Below, one piece after another: positions 9,040-17,385 of a stretch of DNA of 64,000 bases. This DNA comes from Clostridiales bacterium. GTDB lineage: Bacteria > Bacillota > Clostridia > Christensenellales > Borkfalkiaceae. The position numbers and the translations under genes are program-made. The DNA is taken from NCBI GenBank assembly GCA_015069425.1, contig SVIP01000003.1, positions 124,001 through 188,000 on the forward strand, written 5' to 3'. The notes under the pieces are model-generated. The model saw only the letters and a list, made by a program, of their open reading frames with translations, searched no databases and had not been told where the DNA came from. How positions within the stretch are numbered: the first letter of the stretch is position 1; the number at the start of each line of letters is the position of its first letter.

Positions 9040-11442
9040 TTATCTCAATTCTGCATTTAATTTTTCAACTAACGCGTTCAAAATGTTTTTCATAACGCCG
9101 TCAATTTCTTCAACGTTAAGCGTTCTATCGTATGAAACGAATATCAAATTAAACGCCATACTCTTTTTATTTTTACCTATTTGTTCACCTTGATAAATAT
9201 CAAATAAACTTACTTTGTCAAGATATTCCCCACCAACTTCTTTTATCGTTTTAATAACGTCTGCGCATAAAATATCGTCGCTTAAAACTATTGCAAGGTC
9301 TCTTTCAATGGTTGGATATTTAGAAATTTGTTTAACTACAATTTTATCATTAAAAATTTCAGATAAAACGTCGTAATAAATTTCTGCGCCGTATACAGGC
9401 TTGTCAATATCAAGTTTTTCCATCACAGATGGATGAATTTGCCCAACGTAACCTACTAAATTTCCGCCAACTATAATATCTGCAGAACGTGTGGGATGCA
9501 TACATTTTACGGTTGAAGGCTTATACTCAACTTCAACGCCGTTACAATAATTATCTAAAATACCTTCAACAACGCCTTTTGCAGTAAAGAAATCCTCATT
9601 TTCGCCGAATACAACAAAGGATAAAACTTGCTTTTCATTAGGCAATTTATCAAGCGGTAATTTTTCGGGATTATAAACTTTTGCAAACTCAAATAACCTG
9701 CCGTCGTAATTTTTTCTATTAAGATTATAACAAGCGGCTCTTACTGCAGACGGTAAAAGTGAAGTACGCATTACGGCAAGGTCTTCCCCTAAAGGATTGA
9801 GCAACTTGATAAACTTATATTGTTCTGAATTTTTATCAAACCCAAACACGTCGTATTCTTTTTCTGAAACGAAAGAATAGTTAATCATTTCATTAAATCC
9901 ATAGCCAACTAAAAGATTTTTAAGTTGTTCTACCTTGCGTTGTTTGTCAGTTAACCCACCGTTAGTAATTGCAGACGTTTTTAAGAGAGTAGGTGTAATA
10001 TAATCATATCCGTATTCCCTAATAATTTCCTCTGCAATATCGGGATAACTTTCCATATCTTCTCTATAAAGAGGAACTGTAACTGAAAGATTATCTCCGT
10101 CTATTTTAACATTAAAATTAAGTCTTTCAAGAATGTTTTTAATTACGTCGGTAGGAACGTCAATACCAAGAACGCCGTTTACTTTAGAAAGGGTTGTATT
10201 GATTGTTTTTTCTTTAATATCTTCACAGATAAGGTCATAATTATCGCACGCTATAGTACCACATTTGAGAGTATCAATCAAGTTCAACGCACGTTTAAGA
10301 CCTATTTCAACAGAATAATAGTCTACACCCTTTTCATAACGAGACGACGCATCTGTTCTTTGACCTAACATTTTAGAAGTTTTTCTAACGTTATCTCTTG
10401 CGAATTTTGCGCACTCAAATACAACGTCTTTAGTCGTTTCTTTAATTTCACTATTAAGACCACCCATAACACCAGCAAGGGCAACGGGTTTTTGTGCATC
10501 ACATATAACTAAATTATCACTACAAAGTTTAAATTCTTTTTCATCAAGCGTAACGATGCTTTCGTTCTCATTTGCTCTGCGTATAACTATTTCATTACCG
10601 CAAAGTTGTAAAAGGTCAAATGCGTGCATAGGTTGACCTATTTCAAGCAAAACGTAGTTTGTAATGTCAACTATGTTATTTATAGCGCGTAAACCCATAG
10701 ATGCTAAGCGTCTTTTTAACCATCTTGGCGATTGCTCAATTTTTACGTCTTTAACGTAATGCGCCATATATCTCGGGCATAAATCGAAAGCGTTGTCGGT
10801 TACTTTGATAGTATTAACGGTTGAAACTGTTTTTTCTGTTTCAAAGGTTAAATCGGGCATTTTTAGTTTTTGACCAAGCACGGCTGCAACTTCTCTAGCG
10901 ATACCTAAAATCGATTGACAATCAGGGCGATTTGCCGTTACGTTTATGTCAAACACAACGTCTTCTAATTCTAAAAGTTCTTTAACTTCTACACCTAGTG
11001 GATAATCTTTATCAAGTATAAGTATTCCGTTTACCGACGCGCCTTCATACCAGTCGTCGTTTATGCCCAACTCTTCTCCACTACAGAACATACCGTAAGA
11101 CGGTAAGCCACGAAGTTCGCTGTTAAAAATCTTTTCACCGTTACTTAACGTGGAATTATCTAAAGCAACGGGAACAACTGCGCCAACGAATATGTTTGTT
11201 GCTGCGGTTATAATTTGCAATTTACCGTGTTGCCCAGCGTCAACTTGAGTTACTGAAAGTTTATCAGCGTTAGGGTGTTTATCAATAGATAAAATTTTAC
11301 AAGTTACAATGCGATTTATATGCTTTGCAACGTAAATTGTTTCTTCAACTTCAAATCCGCAAGAGAATAATTTATCTTTCAATTCTTCTGCGCTACAATT
11401 TATATCAACGTATTGTTTTAACCAAGAAAGAGGTGCTTTCAT
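9040..11442 (-). CDS. pheT: Phenylalanyl-tRNA synthetase beta subunit
   Basis: The 800-residue subunit is of full length for the family. It has an N-terminal EMAP-like tRNA-binding domain (about 40-150, KHINRIVTCKILSIDKHPNADK), B3/B4 editing domain, B5 domain (about 400-470), the catalytic-like core, and a C-terminal FDX-ACB anticodon-binding domain (about 705-800, ISKYPTIERDLAIVLSDD). AGGAG sits 6 bases before the ATG. The gene follows pheS after 2 bases. The alpha2-beta2 enzyme charges tRNA-Phe, and one such tRNA is encoded at 17434. Confidence 0.97.
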   Translation of the reverse strand: MKAPLSWLKQYVDINCSAEELKDKLFSCGFEVEETIYVAKHINRIVTCKILSIDKHPNADKLSVTQVDAGQHGKLQIITAATNIFVGAVVPVALDNSTLSNGEKIFNSELRGLPSYGMFCSGEELGINDDWYEGASVNGILILDKDYPLGVEVKELLELEDVVFDINVTANRPDCQSILGIAREVAAVLGQKLKMPDLTFETEKTVSTVNTIKVTDNAFDLCPRYMAHYVKDVKIEQSPRWLKRRLASMGLRAINNIVDITNYVLLEIGQPMHAFDLLQLCGNEIVIRRANENESIVTLDEKEFKLCSDNLVICDAQKPVALAGVMGGLNSEIKETTKDVVFECAKFARDNVRKTSKMLGQRTDASSRYEKGVDYYSVEIGLKRALNLIDTLKCGTIACDNYDLICEDIKEKTINTTLSKVNGVLGIDVPTDVIKNILERLNFNVKIDGDNLSVTVPLYREDMESYPDIAEEIIREYGYDYITPTLLKTSAITNGGLTDKQRKVEQLKNLLVGYGFNEMINYSFVSEKEYDVFGFDKNSEQYKFIKLLNPLGEDLAVMRTSLLPSAVRAACYNLNRKNYDGRLFEFAKVYNPEKLPLDKLPNEKQVLSFVVFGENEDFFTAKGVVEGILDNYCNGVEVEYKPSTVKCMHPTRSADIIVGGNLVGYVGQIHPSVMEKLDIDKPVYGAEIYYDVLSEIFNDKIVVKQISKYPTIERDLAIVLSDDILCADVIKTIKEVGGEYLDKVSLFDIYQGEQIGKNKKSMAFNLIFVSYDRTLNVEEIDGVMKNILNALVEKLNAELR

Positions 11443-11444
11443 AA

Positions 11445-12470
11445 TTATCTCCTGTTAAATTGAGTTAAGAATTTCACGTTATTTTCAAATAACGTTCTAA
11501 TGTCAGATATGCCGTATTTTATCATTGTTATACGTTCAATACCTAAACCAAATGCAAGACCCGAATAAATGTTAGAATCAATACCACTCATTTCTAAAAC
11601 GTTTTTATTAACGACCCCTGCGCCCAAAATTTCTATCCAACCAGTGCCTTTGCAAAGATTACAGCCTTTACCGTGGCATTTACAACACGTAACGTCAACT
11701 TCAACACTTGGCTCTGTAAACGGAAAATACGACGGTCTAAAGCGAGTTTTTGTGTTTTCATCAAACATAATTTTAACAAACTCGTCAAGTAAACCTTTAA
11801 GGTCGCACAAAGAAACACCTTTATCAACAACTAGCCCTTCTATTTGGTGGAACATAGGTGAGTGCGACGCGTCGTCGTCTGCCCTGTAAACACGCCCAGG
11901 ACTTAAAATTTTAATAGGCGGTTTTTTGTTTTCCATTGTTCTAACCTGTCCTGGCGACGTGTGTGGGCGCAATAAAATATTATCCGTAATATAGAAAGTA
12001 TCTTGCATATCGCGCGCTGGATGGTCTTTTGGAATATTTAAGGCTTGGAAACAATAATAGTCGGTATCAATTTCTGGACCTTCAAACACTTCAAAACCCA
12101 TACCACAAAAGGCGTCGAAAATTTTATTTTTAACAATGTTTAGGGGGTGCAAACTACCGCTTTTTAAGGTTTTTGCAGGTAGAGTTACGTCAACCCTTTC
12201 CGATTGCAATTTATCTTGCAATTCTTTTTCTTTAAGTTCTTCTTCTTTAACGTTAAACAGTTCGGTAATTTCAGTTTTTAAGTCGTTTACCATCTTACCA
12301 AAGTCAGCACGTTTATCTGCGGGAATATCTTTCATTCCACGAAGAAGTGCTGTAACTTCACCACTTTTTCCGACAAATTTTGCCTTTAAGTCAAACAAAA
12401 CTTTACTTGACGAAACTAACGCAAGTTCTGATTTTGCTTTCTCTTTTAACAAATTGAATTTCTCTTGCAT
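11445..12470 (-). CDS. pheS: Phenylalanyl-tRNA synthetase alpha subunit
   Basis: The 341-residue catalytic subunit has an N-terminal coiled coil (about 1-85) and a class II core. Motif 2 is LSPGRVYRADDDASHSPMFH, and motif 3 is GLAFGLGIERITMIKYGI near the end. The ATG at 12468-12470 was chosen because GGAGGG lies 4-5 bases upstream; an in-frame TTG four codons earlier overlaps that site. A tRNA-Phe T-box and terminator precede the gene, so expression should rise when uncharged tRNA-Phe builds up. Confidence 0.97.
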   Translation of the reverse strand: MQEKFNLLKEKAKSELALVSSSKVLFDLKAKFVGKSGEVTALLRGMKDIPADKRADFGKMVNDLKTEITELFNVKEEELKEKELQDKLQSERVDVTLPAKTLKSGSLHPLNIVKNKIFDAFCGMGFEVFEGPEIDTDYYCFQALNIPKDHPARDMQDTFYITDNILLRPHTSPGQVRTMENKKPPIKILSPGRVYRADDDASHSPMFHQIEGLVVDKGVSLCDLKGLLDEFVKIMFDENTKTRFRPSYFPFTEPSVEVDVTCCKCHGKGCNLCKGTGWIEILGAGVVNKNVLEMSGIDSNIYSGLAFGLGIERITMIKYGISDIRTLFENNVKFLTQFNRR

Positions 12471-12487
12471 AATGCCCTCCAAAAAAT

Positions 12488-12716
12488 AAAAAACGCCCTA
12501 AAATAGGGCGTTAAAAACGCGTTACCACCTAACTTCGCTTAACCCAAAAGGTTAAACCTCAAAAATTCTTTAACGGGAATTAACCGACGTAACCTACTAA
12601 CCTTTCAGAAACGCAACTCCAAAGCGAACCGTATGCAAATTGAAGTAAAAAACCTTTCAGCCACGGGTTTTTCTCTCTTGACTCAACGTTAAGCATACTC
12701 TTCTTTATCAATGTTT
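12488..12716 (-). ncRNA. T-box riboswitch, tRNA-Phe (UUC specifier)
   Basis: The leader between the pheS promoter and its start has T-box architecture. The stem I base pairs GTATGC with GCATAC. A UUC specifier followed by a purine (UUCA) sits at 12642-12644 just inside stem I. The T-box core AGGTGGTAACGCG at about 12520-12532 holds the UGG that pairs with the tRNA 3' end. The terminator is a 9-bp stem at 12492-12512 (AACGCCCTA/TAGGGCGTT) followed by TTTTTATTTTTT. The specifier agrees with the downstream pheST genes. Confidence 0.92.
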
Positions 12717-12722
12717 TTATCT

Positions 12723-12751
12723 ATTATAATAATTTTATGCTTAATTGTCAA
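12723..12751 (-). promoter_or_regulatory. Consensus sigma-A promoter of the pheST T-box operon
   Basis: On the minus strand there is a perfect TTGACA (12746-12751), a 17-base spacer and a perfect TATAAT (12723-12728). Transcription should start near 12716, just upstream of the T-box stem I. A consensus promoter with control left to the riboswitch is typical for T-box operons. Confidence 0.9.
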
Positions 12752-12777
12752 GGGTTTACCGCTTTAATTGATTTATA

Positions 12778-13443
12778 TTATGTAAACAATTTTCCACTTA
12801 GATATATTTCAGGCACTTCACCTATCAGCACGGTTTCACTAATTAAAACTTTACTTTGACATATCGTGTTTTTGCTTGTTAAAAACGCTTTAGAGTTTAT
12901 TGTACAAACTACGTTTACGTATATAGAATGTAGCGTTTGATTTATCCCTACTGCAGTAAATTGAGAGTCAAACTCACATTCAACTTTACTAATCGTTAAT
13001 TCTCTATAGTTTATTGTCTTTCCATACCCTGATAAAACGCCTATACCGCTAAAAGCCATAAATGGCACGGGTATCCCTCTTTGAAGTTTTTCTTCTACGA
13101 GAGCCAACGTATTATTTACAATTTCTCTGCTCAATAAATTTACTTTAATAGAATTTGCGCTCATTAAAATAACTTTACCTTGAGAATCTTTTTCAATTAA
13201 AATTAAATCGGAATATTTTGTACCGTCGGATAAACTTATTAAAACTGCGTCGTTTACCGATTGCGCAGAATATTTTTCAGCGTAATTTACGCAAATATCA
13301 AATATTAAATTAAACACTATCGTTTTATAATAAACGAAAATGGAAATTATAATTAAAAACGTTAAAAAAAACGCTATAAGTTTTTTAGGCTTTTTTAAGC
13401 GTTTTTTCTTATACCATATAAATTCACTAGTACATTCTATCAT
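12778..13443 (-). CDS. yunB: Sporulation protein YunB
   Basis: The 221-residue protein has a lysine-rich N terminus and one membrane helix (about 20-45). The extracytoplasmic part carries family features: an Asn-rich start to the domain, RGIPVPF, then GINQTLHSIYVNV and a C-terminal SETVLIGEVPEIYL, all close to YunB of Bacilli and Clostridia. YunB is a sigma-E-controlled sporulation protein in B. subtilis with no defined biochemistry. The ATG at 13441-13443 is preferred to an in-frame TTG two codons earlier. No clear ribosome binding site is seen. It follows spoVAE after about 20 bases. Confidence 0.85.
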   Translation of the reverse strand: MIECTSEFIWYKKKRLKKPKKLIAFFLTFLIIISIFVYYKTIVFNLIFDICVNYAEKYSAQSVNDAVLISLSDGTKYSDLILIEKDSQGKVILMSANSIKVNLLSREIVNNTLALVEEKLQRGIPVPFMAFSGIGVLSGYGKTINYRELTISKVECEFDSQFTAVGINQTLHSIYVNVVCTINSKAFLTSKNTICQSKVLISETVLIGEVPEIYLSGKLFT

Positions 13444-13463
13444 ATACAATATTATATTGTTTT

Positions 13464-13838
13464 TTAATTGCGTTTAGACTTTGATTTGAAAATCAATGCA
13501 AATAAATAACCAAATATTATTGCGGCGGTTATGCCCATTGCAGCGGCGGTAATACCACCGGTTATTGCCTTAAATAAACTTTCTTTTGCACCTTCCATTG
13601 CGCCTTTTGCTAGTAAATAACCAAATCCGCTTATAGGTACAGTTGCGCCTGCCCCGCCGAAATCAACTATAAATTGATAAATTCCTAACGCTTGCAATAG
13701 TACGCCACTTAATAAAAAATAAACTAAAATTCTACCTGAAGTTATTTTAGTATAGTTAATTAACAGTTGAGCAATTGTGCATATTGCACCGCCCACTATA
13801 AAGGCTTTTATAAAAATAAAAATTGTATTTAATATCAT
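13464..13838 (-). CDS. spoVAE: Stage V sporulation protein AE (SpoVAEb)
   Basis: This 124-residue polytopic membrane protein has about four helices. GGAGATVPISGFGYLLAKGA is the signature shared by SpoVAC and SpoVAE. It forms the inner-membrane dipicolinate channel with SpoVAC and SpoVAD, loading Ca-DPA into the forespore and releasing it at germination. It starts 2 bases after spoVAD. The order AC-AD-AE is the usual minimal Clostridia set. Confidence 0.93.
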   Translation of the reverse strand: MILNTIFIFIKAFIVGGAICTIAQLLINYTKITSGRILVYFLLSGVLLQALGIYQFIVDFGGAGATVPISGFGYLLAKGAMEGAKESLFKAITGGITAAAMGITAAIIFGYLFALIFKSKSKRN

Positions 13839-13840
13839 AT

Positions 13841-14830
13841 TTAACTCTCCACCACTACTGCGTGTGCTATTGCTGGAATACTTTCACCTTGTTGTGTTGA
13901 TACTGTTGAAAGTAACGCACCTGTAGCCATCATAATAATTTTCTTAAATTTTTTCTCTTTTAGTCTTTTATAAATATACGAACTGAAAACTAATGCGCTA
14001 CACCCTGCACCACTTCCGCCTTGATATTCTGATTCACAAATGTTGTAAATCAATTCACCGCAATCCACGTGTTGTTTTTCTATGTCAAAGCCCTTTTCCC
14101 ACATTAAATCCTTAAAAATTCTAGAACCTAGAGTGCCTAAATCCCCCGTGATAATTAAGTCGTAGTCTGACGGTGTAAGCCCCGTTTCATTAAAATGTGT
14201 AAATAACGTATCCATTGCAGCAGGCGCCATTGCTGCGCCCATATTATTTGCATCAATAACACCAAAATCGACAACTTTTCCTATCGTTGAAGCCGTTATT
14301 TTAGGTCCATAACCCTCTGAAGAAATGACGCACGCACCAGCCCCTGTAACCGTCCATTGCGCCTGTGGTGGTCTTGTACAACCTAATTCTAGAGGATATC
14401 TATATTGTCTTTCAGCACTTGCAAAATGGCTACTTGTGGCGCAAATTACGTTTTTAAGGTAACCGCCGTCAATCATTGTTGCGCCAACGGTCAACGCTTC
14501 TGAAAACGTTGCACAAGCATTATAAACACCTAAATAACCTGTTCTAAAATTGCGGGCGGCAAAAGTTGATGAAATAATTTGATTTAGTAAATCGCCTGCA
14601 ATAATTGCATCAATTTCATTTTCTTGCTTTTTTGCGTGTTGTATTGCTGTTTTTATTGCATTAAAAAGCATTTTGCTTTCGGCTTTTTCAAACGAATCTT
14701 CGCCAAAAGTATCGTCTTGCATTTTAGTTTCTATAAATTTTGCAATACTTCCTTCACTTTCCTTTGGTCCGGCAATAGAGCCTGCTCCAACGATAATCGG
14801 TTTATTTTTAAAATAAATTGTTCTTTTCAT
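13841..14830 (-). CDS. spoVAD: Stage V sporulation protein AD
   Basis: The 329-residue protein has a thiolase-like fold and binds dipicolinic acid directly in B. subtilis. Its start (TIYFKNKPIIVGAGSIAG), the central YNACATFSEALTVGATMID around the cysteine, and the C-terminal GSGAGCSALVFSSYI are all family features. It lies between spoVAC (0-base gap) and spoVAE (2-base gap) and should be a peripheral member of the DPA channel. Confidence 0.95.
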   Translation of the reverse strand: MKRTIYFKNKPIIVGAGSIAGPKESEGSIAKFIETKMQDDTFGEDSFEKAESKMLFNAIKTAIQHAKKQENEIDAIIAGDLLNQIISSTFAARNFRTGYLGVYNACATFSEALTVGATMIDGGYLKNVICATSSHFASAERQYRYPLELGCTRPPQAQWTVTGAGACVISSEGYGPKITASTIGKVVDFGVIDANNMGAAMAPAAMDTLFTHFNETGLTPSDYDLIITGDLGTLGSRIFKDLMWEKGFDIEKQHVDCGELIYNICESEYQGGSGAGCSALVFSSYIYKRLKEKKFKKIIMMATGALLSTVSTQQGESIPAIAHAVVVES

Positions 14831-15292
14831 CTAAAAAATCCTATAACCTATAAAATATAATAATCCTACTAAAACGCTACTAGCAACACCAAAAACTATA
14901 ATAGGACCTGCAACTGTAAACATTTTCGCTGCAGTTCCAAATATATACCCTTCGGTCTTAAATTCAACAGCGGGTGAAACAACTGAATTTGCAAAACCCG
15001 TAATAGGAACTATTGACCCACCGCCTGCATACTTTCCTATTCTATCATAAACGCCAAGACCTGTTAAAAACGCCCCAAGAAAAATCATAATCATTGAAAC
15101 GTAAGCGGACAGTTCATCACCTGAAAGTCCTATAAAATTTTCTAAAATAAAACGAAAAGTTTGACCTATGCAACAAATAGTTCCACCAACCCAAAAGGCG
15201 TGCAGTAAAGAACGTTTTTGGTTAGTTTTTGGTGATATTGCCTTTACGTATTCTAAATAGTTATTATTTACGCAATCATTAGAAGTTTTCAT
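14831..15292 (-). CDS. spoVAC: Stage V sporulation protein AC
   Basis: The 153-residue membrane protein has four or five helices. The region IGKYAGGGSIVPITGFANSV is the SpoVAC/AE signature, and SpoVAC acts as a mechanosensitive channel for dipicolinate in B. subtilis. AAGGA precedes the ATG by 8 bases. It is the first recognisable spoVA gene here; spoVAA and spoVAB are absent, as is common in Clostridia. Confidence 0.95.
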   Translation of the reverse strand: MKTSNDCVNNNYLEYVKAISPKTNQKRSLLHAFWVGGTICCIGQTFRFILENFIGLSGDELSAYVSMIMIFLGAFLTGLGVYDRIGKYAGGGSIVPITGFANSVVSPAVEFKTEGYIFGTAAKMFTVAGPIIVFGVASSVLVGLLYFIGYRIF

Positions 15293-15380
15293 TTTTTTCT
15301 TCCTTTTTATTAAAATTTTTAACTAAAATTTCTCTCTCATCTAAATTTTTCATATACTCAAATTCTTTTTCTTTTCTCAT
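15279..15380 (-). CDS. Possible 33-residue leader ORF upstream of spoVAC
   Basis: An ATG-started frame encodes a highly charged peptide (MRKEKEFEYMKNLDEREI and on to a Lys/Glu-rich end). It overlaps the spoVAC start by 14 bases, so translation could be coupled. No Shine-Dalgarno sequence precedes its ATG and I know no homologue. Charge-rich composition in an AT-rich genome arises easily by chance, so this is only a candidate. Confidence 0.22.
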   Translation of the reverse strand: MRKEKEFEYMKNLDEREILVKNFNKKEEKNENF

Positions 15381-15384
15381 AATC

Positions 15385-15414
15385 GTAATATACGCAAACA
15401 AAATATTTGTATAC
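15385..15414 (-). promoter_or_regulatory. Candidate forespore (sigma-G-like) promoter of spoVA
   Basis: After the sigF terminator, the minus strand reads GTATA, a 17-base gap, then TATATTA. This is close to the sigma-G pattern (GNATR and CATNNTA) with one mismatch and a spacer one or two bases too long. spoVA is a sigma-G target in B. subtilis, which is the main reason for the call. Confidence 0.3.
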
Positions 15415-15439
15415 AAAAAAACGGCTAATATTTTAGCCG
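15415..15439 (-). terminator. Terminator overlapping the sigF stop codon
   Basis: The minus strand forms a 7-bp stem (CGGCTAA/TTAGCCG) with a 4-base loop, followed by seven T residues. The sigF stop codon lies inside the stem. It separates the spoIIA operon from spoVA, which in other spore formers is read by a later sigma factor. Confidence 0.8.
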
Positions 15440-16141
15440 AATTTTTTCTATGATTTTACTTTCTAATCTAGACACTTGAACTTGTGAAACGCCTAAACTT
15501 TCTGCAATTTCGCTCTGTGTATTATCTCTAAAATACCTCATTATAATAATTTTCTGTTCCCTTTCGTTAAGATTTTCAATAATATTAGACAAATGTATTT
15601 TGTTTAGAACTTTATCTTCACCATCTTCGCAAGGAATTTTATCAATAAGTTCTTGCCCGTCGTCTTCGTCGTCGTATTTGTCGTAAATAGAAAGTGGCAT
15701 ACGAGAACTGTCTAACGCAATAACAACTTCGTCGCTTTCTACACCAAATTCTTTTGCAATCAATTCAATAGAAGGTTGCTCATTGTTTTTTGAAAAGTAT
15801 TCGTCGATATATTTGTTAATTTTGTTTGCTAAAATTTTAAGTGTTCTAGACACCTTTATTGCCCCGTTATCTCTCATATAACGTTTTATTTCGCCTATCA
15901 CCATAGGCACGCAATAAGTAGAAAATTTAACGTTAAATTTATCGTCAAAATTATTTACCGCTTTCAAAAAACCTATACAAGCAATTTGATACAAATCTTC
16001 ATATTCAATTCCCTTGTTAGTAAAACGCTTAATAATACTCTTTAATAAGGGCGCGTTTTGCCTAAAAACAAATTCTTTTGCATATTCGTCCCCCTGCTTG
16101 GCTTTTCTTACGTAATCAAGTATTTGCTCTTGATTTATCAT
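15425..16141 (-). CDS. sigF: RNA polymerase sigma-F factor, forespore-specific
   Basis: The 238-residue sigma-70 family protein has region 2 (YEDLYQIACIGFLKAVNNFD, then KFSTYCVPMVIGEIKRYMRD), region 3 and a region 4 helix-turn-helix (SEIAESLGVSQVQVSRLE). Its place after spoIIAA and spoIIAB identifies it as sigma-F rather than sigma-G. It is the first compartment-specific sigma factor of the forespore and is held inactive by SpoIIAB. The acidic stretch near residue 160 (YDDEDDGQELIDK) is typical of clostridial members. Confidence 0.95.
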   Translation of the reverse strand: MINQEQILDYVRKAKQGDEYAKEFVFRQNAPLLKSIIKRFTNKGIEYEDLYQIACIGFLKAVNNFDDKFNVKFSTYCVPMVIGEIKRYMRDNGAIKVSRTLKILANKINKYIDEYFSKNNEQPSIELIAKEFGVESDEVVIALDSSRMPLSIYDKYDDEDDGQELIDKIPCEDGEDKVLNKIHLSNIIENLNEREQKIIIMRYFRDNTQSEIAESLGVSQVQVSRLESKIIEKIRLKY

Positions 16142-16149
16142 AATACCCC

Positions 16150-16581
16150 TTAAGCGTCGGTTTTTATGGTTTTTTTCATATAAATTTTAGTTCCCTCACC
16201 CTCATTTGAAACAACGTTTACTTCGTCCATAAAACTTTTCATTATAGTAAATCCCATGCCTGAACGTTCATCTTCAGCTTTTGTAGTATAAAAGGGTTCT
16301 AAAGCTTTTGAAAGGTCTTTTATTCCAACGCCGTTATCTTCAATATTTATATGTATAGAATTATTTTCGATAGTTGCCTCAATACTTATTTCGCCTAAAG
16401 AATTAGGATATGCGTGTACTATCGAATTTGTTACAGCCTCACTCACTGCCGTTTTAATATCAGATATCTCTGAAATACTAGGATTTAGCTGTAATGAGAA
16501 ACAAGCAATTGTACTTCGTGCAAACGATTCGTTTTCAGAAAACGATAAAAATGTAAGTTTCATACTATTTTTTTTAATCAT
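16150..16581 (-). CDS. spoIIAB: Anti-sigma F factor / serine kinase SpoIIAB
   Basis: The 143-residue GHKL ATPase contains the N-box AVSEAVTNSIVHAYP (about 45-60), the G1 box IEDNGVGIKD and the G2 region GMGFTIMKSFMDEV. It binds and inhibits sigma-F, and phosphorylates SpoIIAA on serine. It sits 9 bases after spoIIAA and 8 bases before sigF, the standard three-gene order. Confidence 0.96.
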   Translation of the reverse strand: MIKKNSMKLTFLSFSENESFARSTIACFSLQLNPSISEISDIKTAVSEAVTNSIVHAYPNSLGEISIEATIENNSIHINIEDNGVGIKDLSKALEPFYTTKAEDERSGMGFTIMKSFMDEVNVVSNEGEGTKIYMKKTIKTDA

Positions 16582-16590
16582 AATAACCTC

Positions 16591-16899
16591 TCAATATTTT
16601 GGCATTATACCGTATAGCCCCGCTAATTCTATAACTTTTTCAGTTGCAACTGATGCCCCCGATAAATATAGCGGTATATTAAATTGTTTTAGTTTTTTAT
16701 ATCTACCTATCAATAACCCTATTCCAGTACTGTCCATAAAAGTTAAGCCCGATAAATCAAATATTACTTTTGATGAATTTAAATTATCGTTAAGCAATTT
16801 GTCAAGCATTATTTTTGCCCTAGATGCTGTACACTCATCAAGTTCTCCGTAAATATATACGGATAGTGCGCTATTACTTTTTTTATATTTAATTTCCAT
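16591..16899 (-). CDS. spoIIAA: Anti-sigma F factor antagonist SpoIIAA
   Basis: This 102-residue STAS-domain protein carries the phosphorylated serine in LTFMDSTGIGLLIGRYK (Ser after Asp, about residue 57). Dephospho-SpoIIAA displaces sigma-F from SpoIIAB. The ATG at 16897-16899 follows a perfect AGGAGG by 4 bases, so an in-frame start 11 codons upstream is rejected. In other spore formers sigma-H drives this operon; I could not find a convincing sigma-H promoter in the AT-rich stretch between this gene and the tRNA cluster. Confidence 0.94.
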   Translation of the reverse strand: MEIKYKKSNSALSVYIYGELDECTASRAKIMLDKLLNDNLNSSKVIFDLSGLTFMDSTGIGLLIGRYKKLKQFNIPLYLSGASVATEKVIELAGLYGIMPKY

Positions 16900-17051
16900 G
16901 TCGCCTCCTAAATTACTTAATAAAGATAACATTTAACGTTATAAAAATATTGTAAAATAAGCCGTTTTTAGCATTTTTATTGTCAAAAATTTAATCAAAA
17001 TAAAAAAATAAAAAAACATTAGAAAAAATTTAAAAAACCACGTAAATTTTG

Positions 17052-17078
17052 TTGACTTTATTTTGATTTTATTATAAT
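17052..17078 (+). promoter_or_regulatory. Promoter of the six-tRNA cluster
   Basis: TTGACT at 17052-17057 and TATAAT at 17073-17078 are separated by 15 bases, which is short. An overlapping TAATAT gives 17. Transcription would start about 15-20 bases before tRNA-Pro. The region 16940-17050 is otherwise plain AT-rich sequence. Confidence 0.6.
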
Positions 17079-17100
17079 ATATTAAGGCGTCGTGAATGAG

Positions 17101-17176
17101 CGGGGTGTAGCGCAGTTGGTAGCGCACGTGGTTTGGGACCATGGGGTCGGGAGTTCGAGTCTCTTCACCCCGACCA
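17101..17176 (+). tRNA. tRNA-Pro (TGG)
   Basis: Acceptor CGGGGTG pairs with CACCCCG, with ACCA encoded at the 3' end. The anticodon loop TTTGGGA gives anticodon TGG. The T-loop GTTCGAG is standard. It is the first of six tRNAs on one strand. Confidence 0.96.
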
Positions 17177-17207
17177 TCTATGAAACGCCGATAGTTTAAC
17201 GATTTAA

Positions 17208-17284
17208 GGGCCTTTAGCTCAGTTGGTTAGAGCGGTCGGCTCATAACCGATTGGTCCGCGGTTCGAGTCCGTGAAGGCCCACCA
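17208..17284 (+). tRNA. tRNA with CAT anticodon (elongator Met or lysidine-modified Ile)
   Basis: Acceptor GGGCCTT pairs with AAGGCCC, followed by ACCA. The anticodon loop is CTCATAA. It is not the initiator type, because the first acceptor pair is G-C. The body resembles both elongator tRNA-Met and the tRNA-Ile2 whose C34 is turned into lysidine by TilS; sequence alone does not settle which. Confidence 0.93.
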
Positions 17285-17306
17285 CTATCCTTAAAACAAT
17301 ATTTTT

Positions 17307-17383
17307 GGCCCGGTAGTACAGATGGTTAGTACGCCAGCCTGTCACGCTGGAGGTCGAGGGTTCGAGCCCCTTCCGGGTCGCCA
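17307..17383 (+). tRNA. tRNA-Asp (GTC)
   Basis: Acceptor GGCCCGG pairs with CCGGGTC (one G-T pair), followed by GCCA. The anticodon loop CTGTCAC gives GTC. The D-arm and T-loop are standard. Confidence 0.96.
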
Positions 17384-17385
17384 AA

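Noticed and set aside
16900-17051. Sigma-H promoter for the spoIIA operon
   Set aside because: No sequence in the AT-rich stretch matched the AGGANNT / GAAT pattern convincingly.
16939-17142. 67-residue minus-strand frame upstream of spoIIAA
   Set aside because: It begins inside tRNA-Pro, is almost only AT-driven Phe/Leu/Lys, and has no ribosome binding site.
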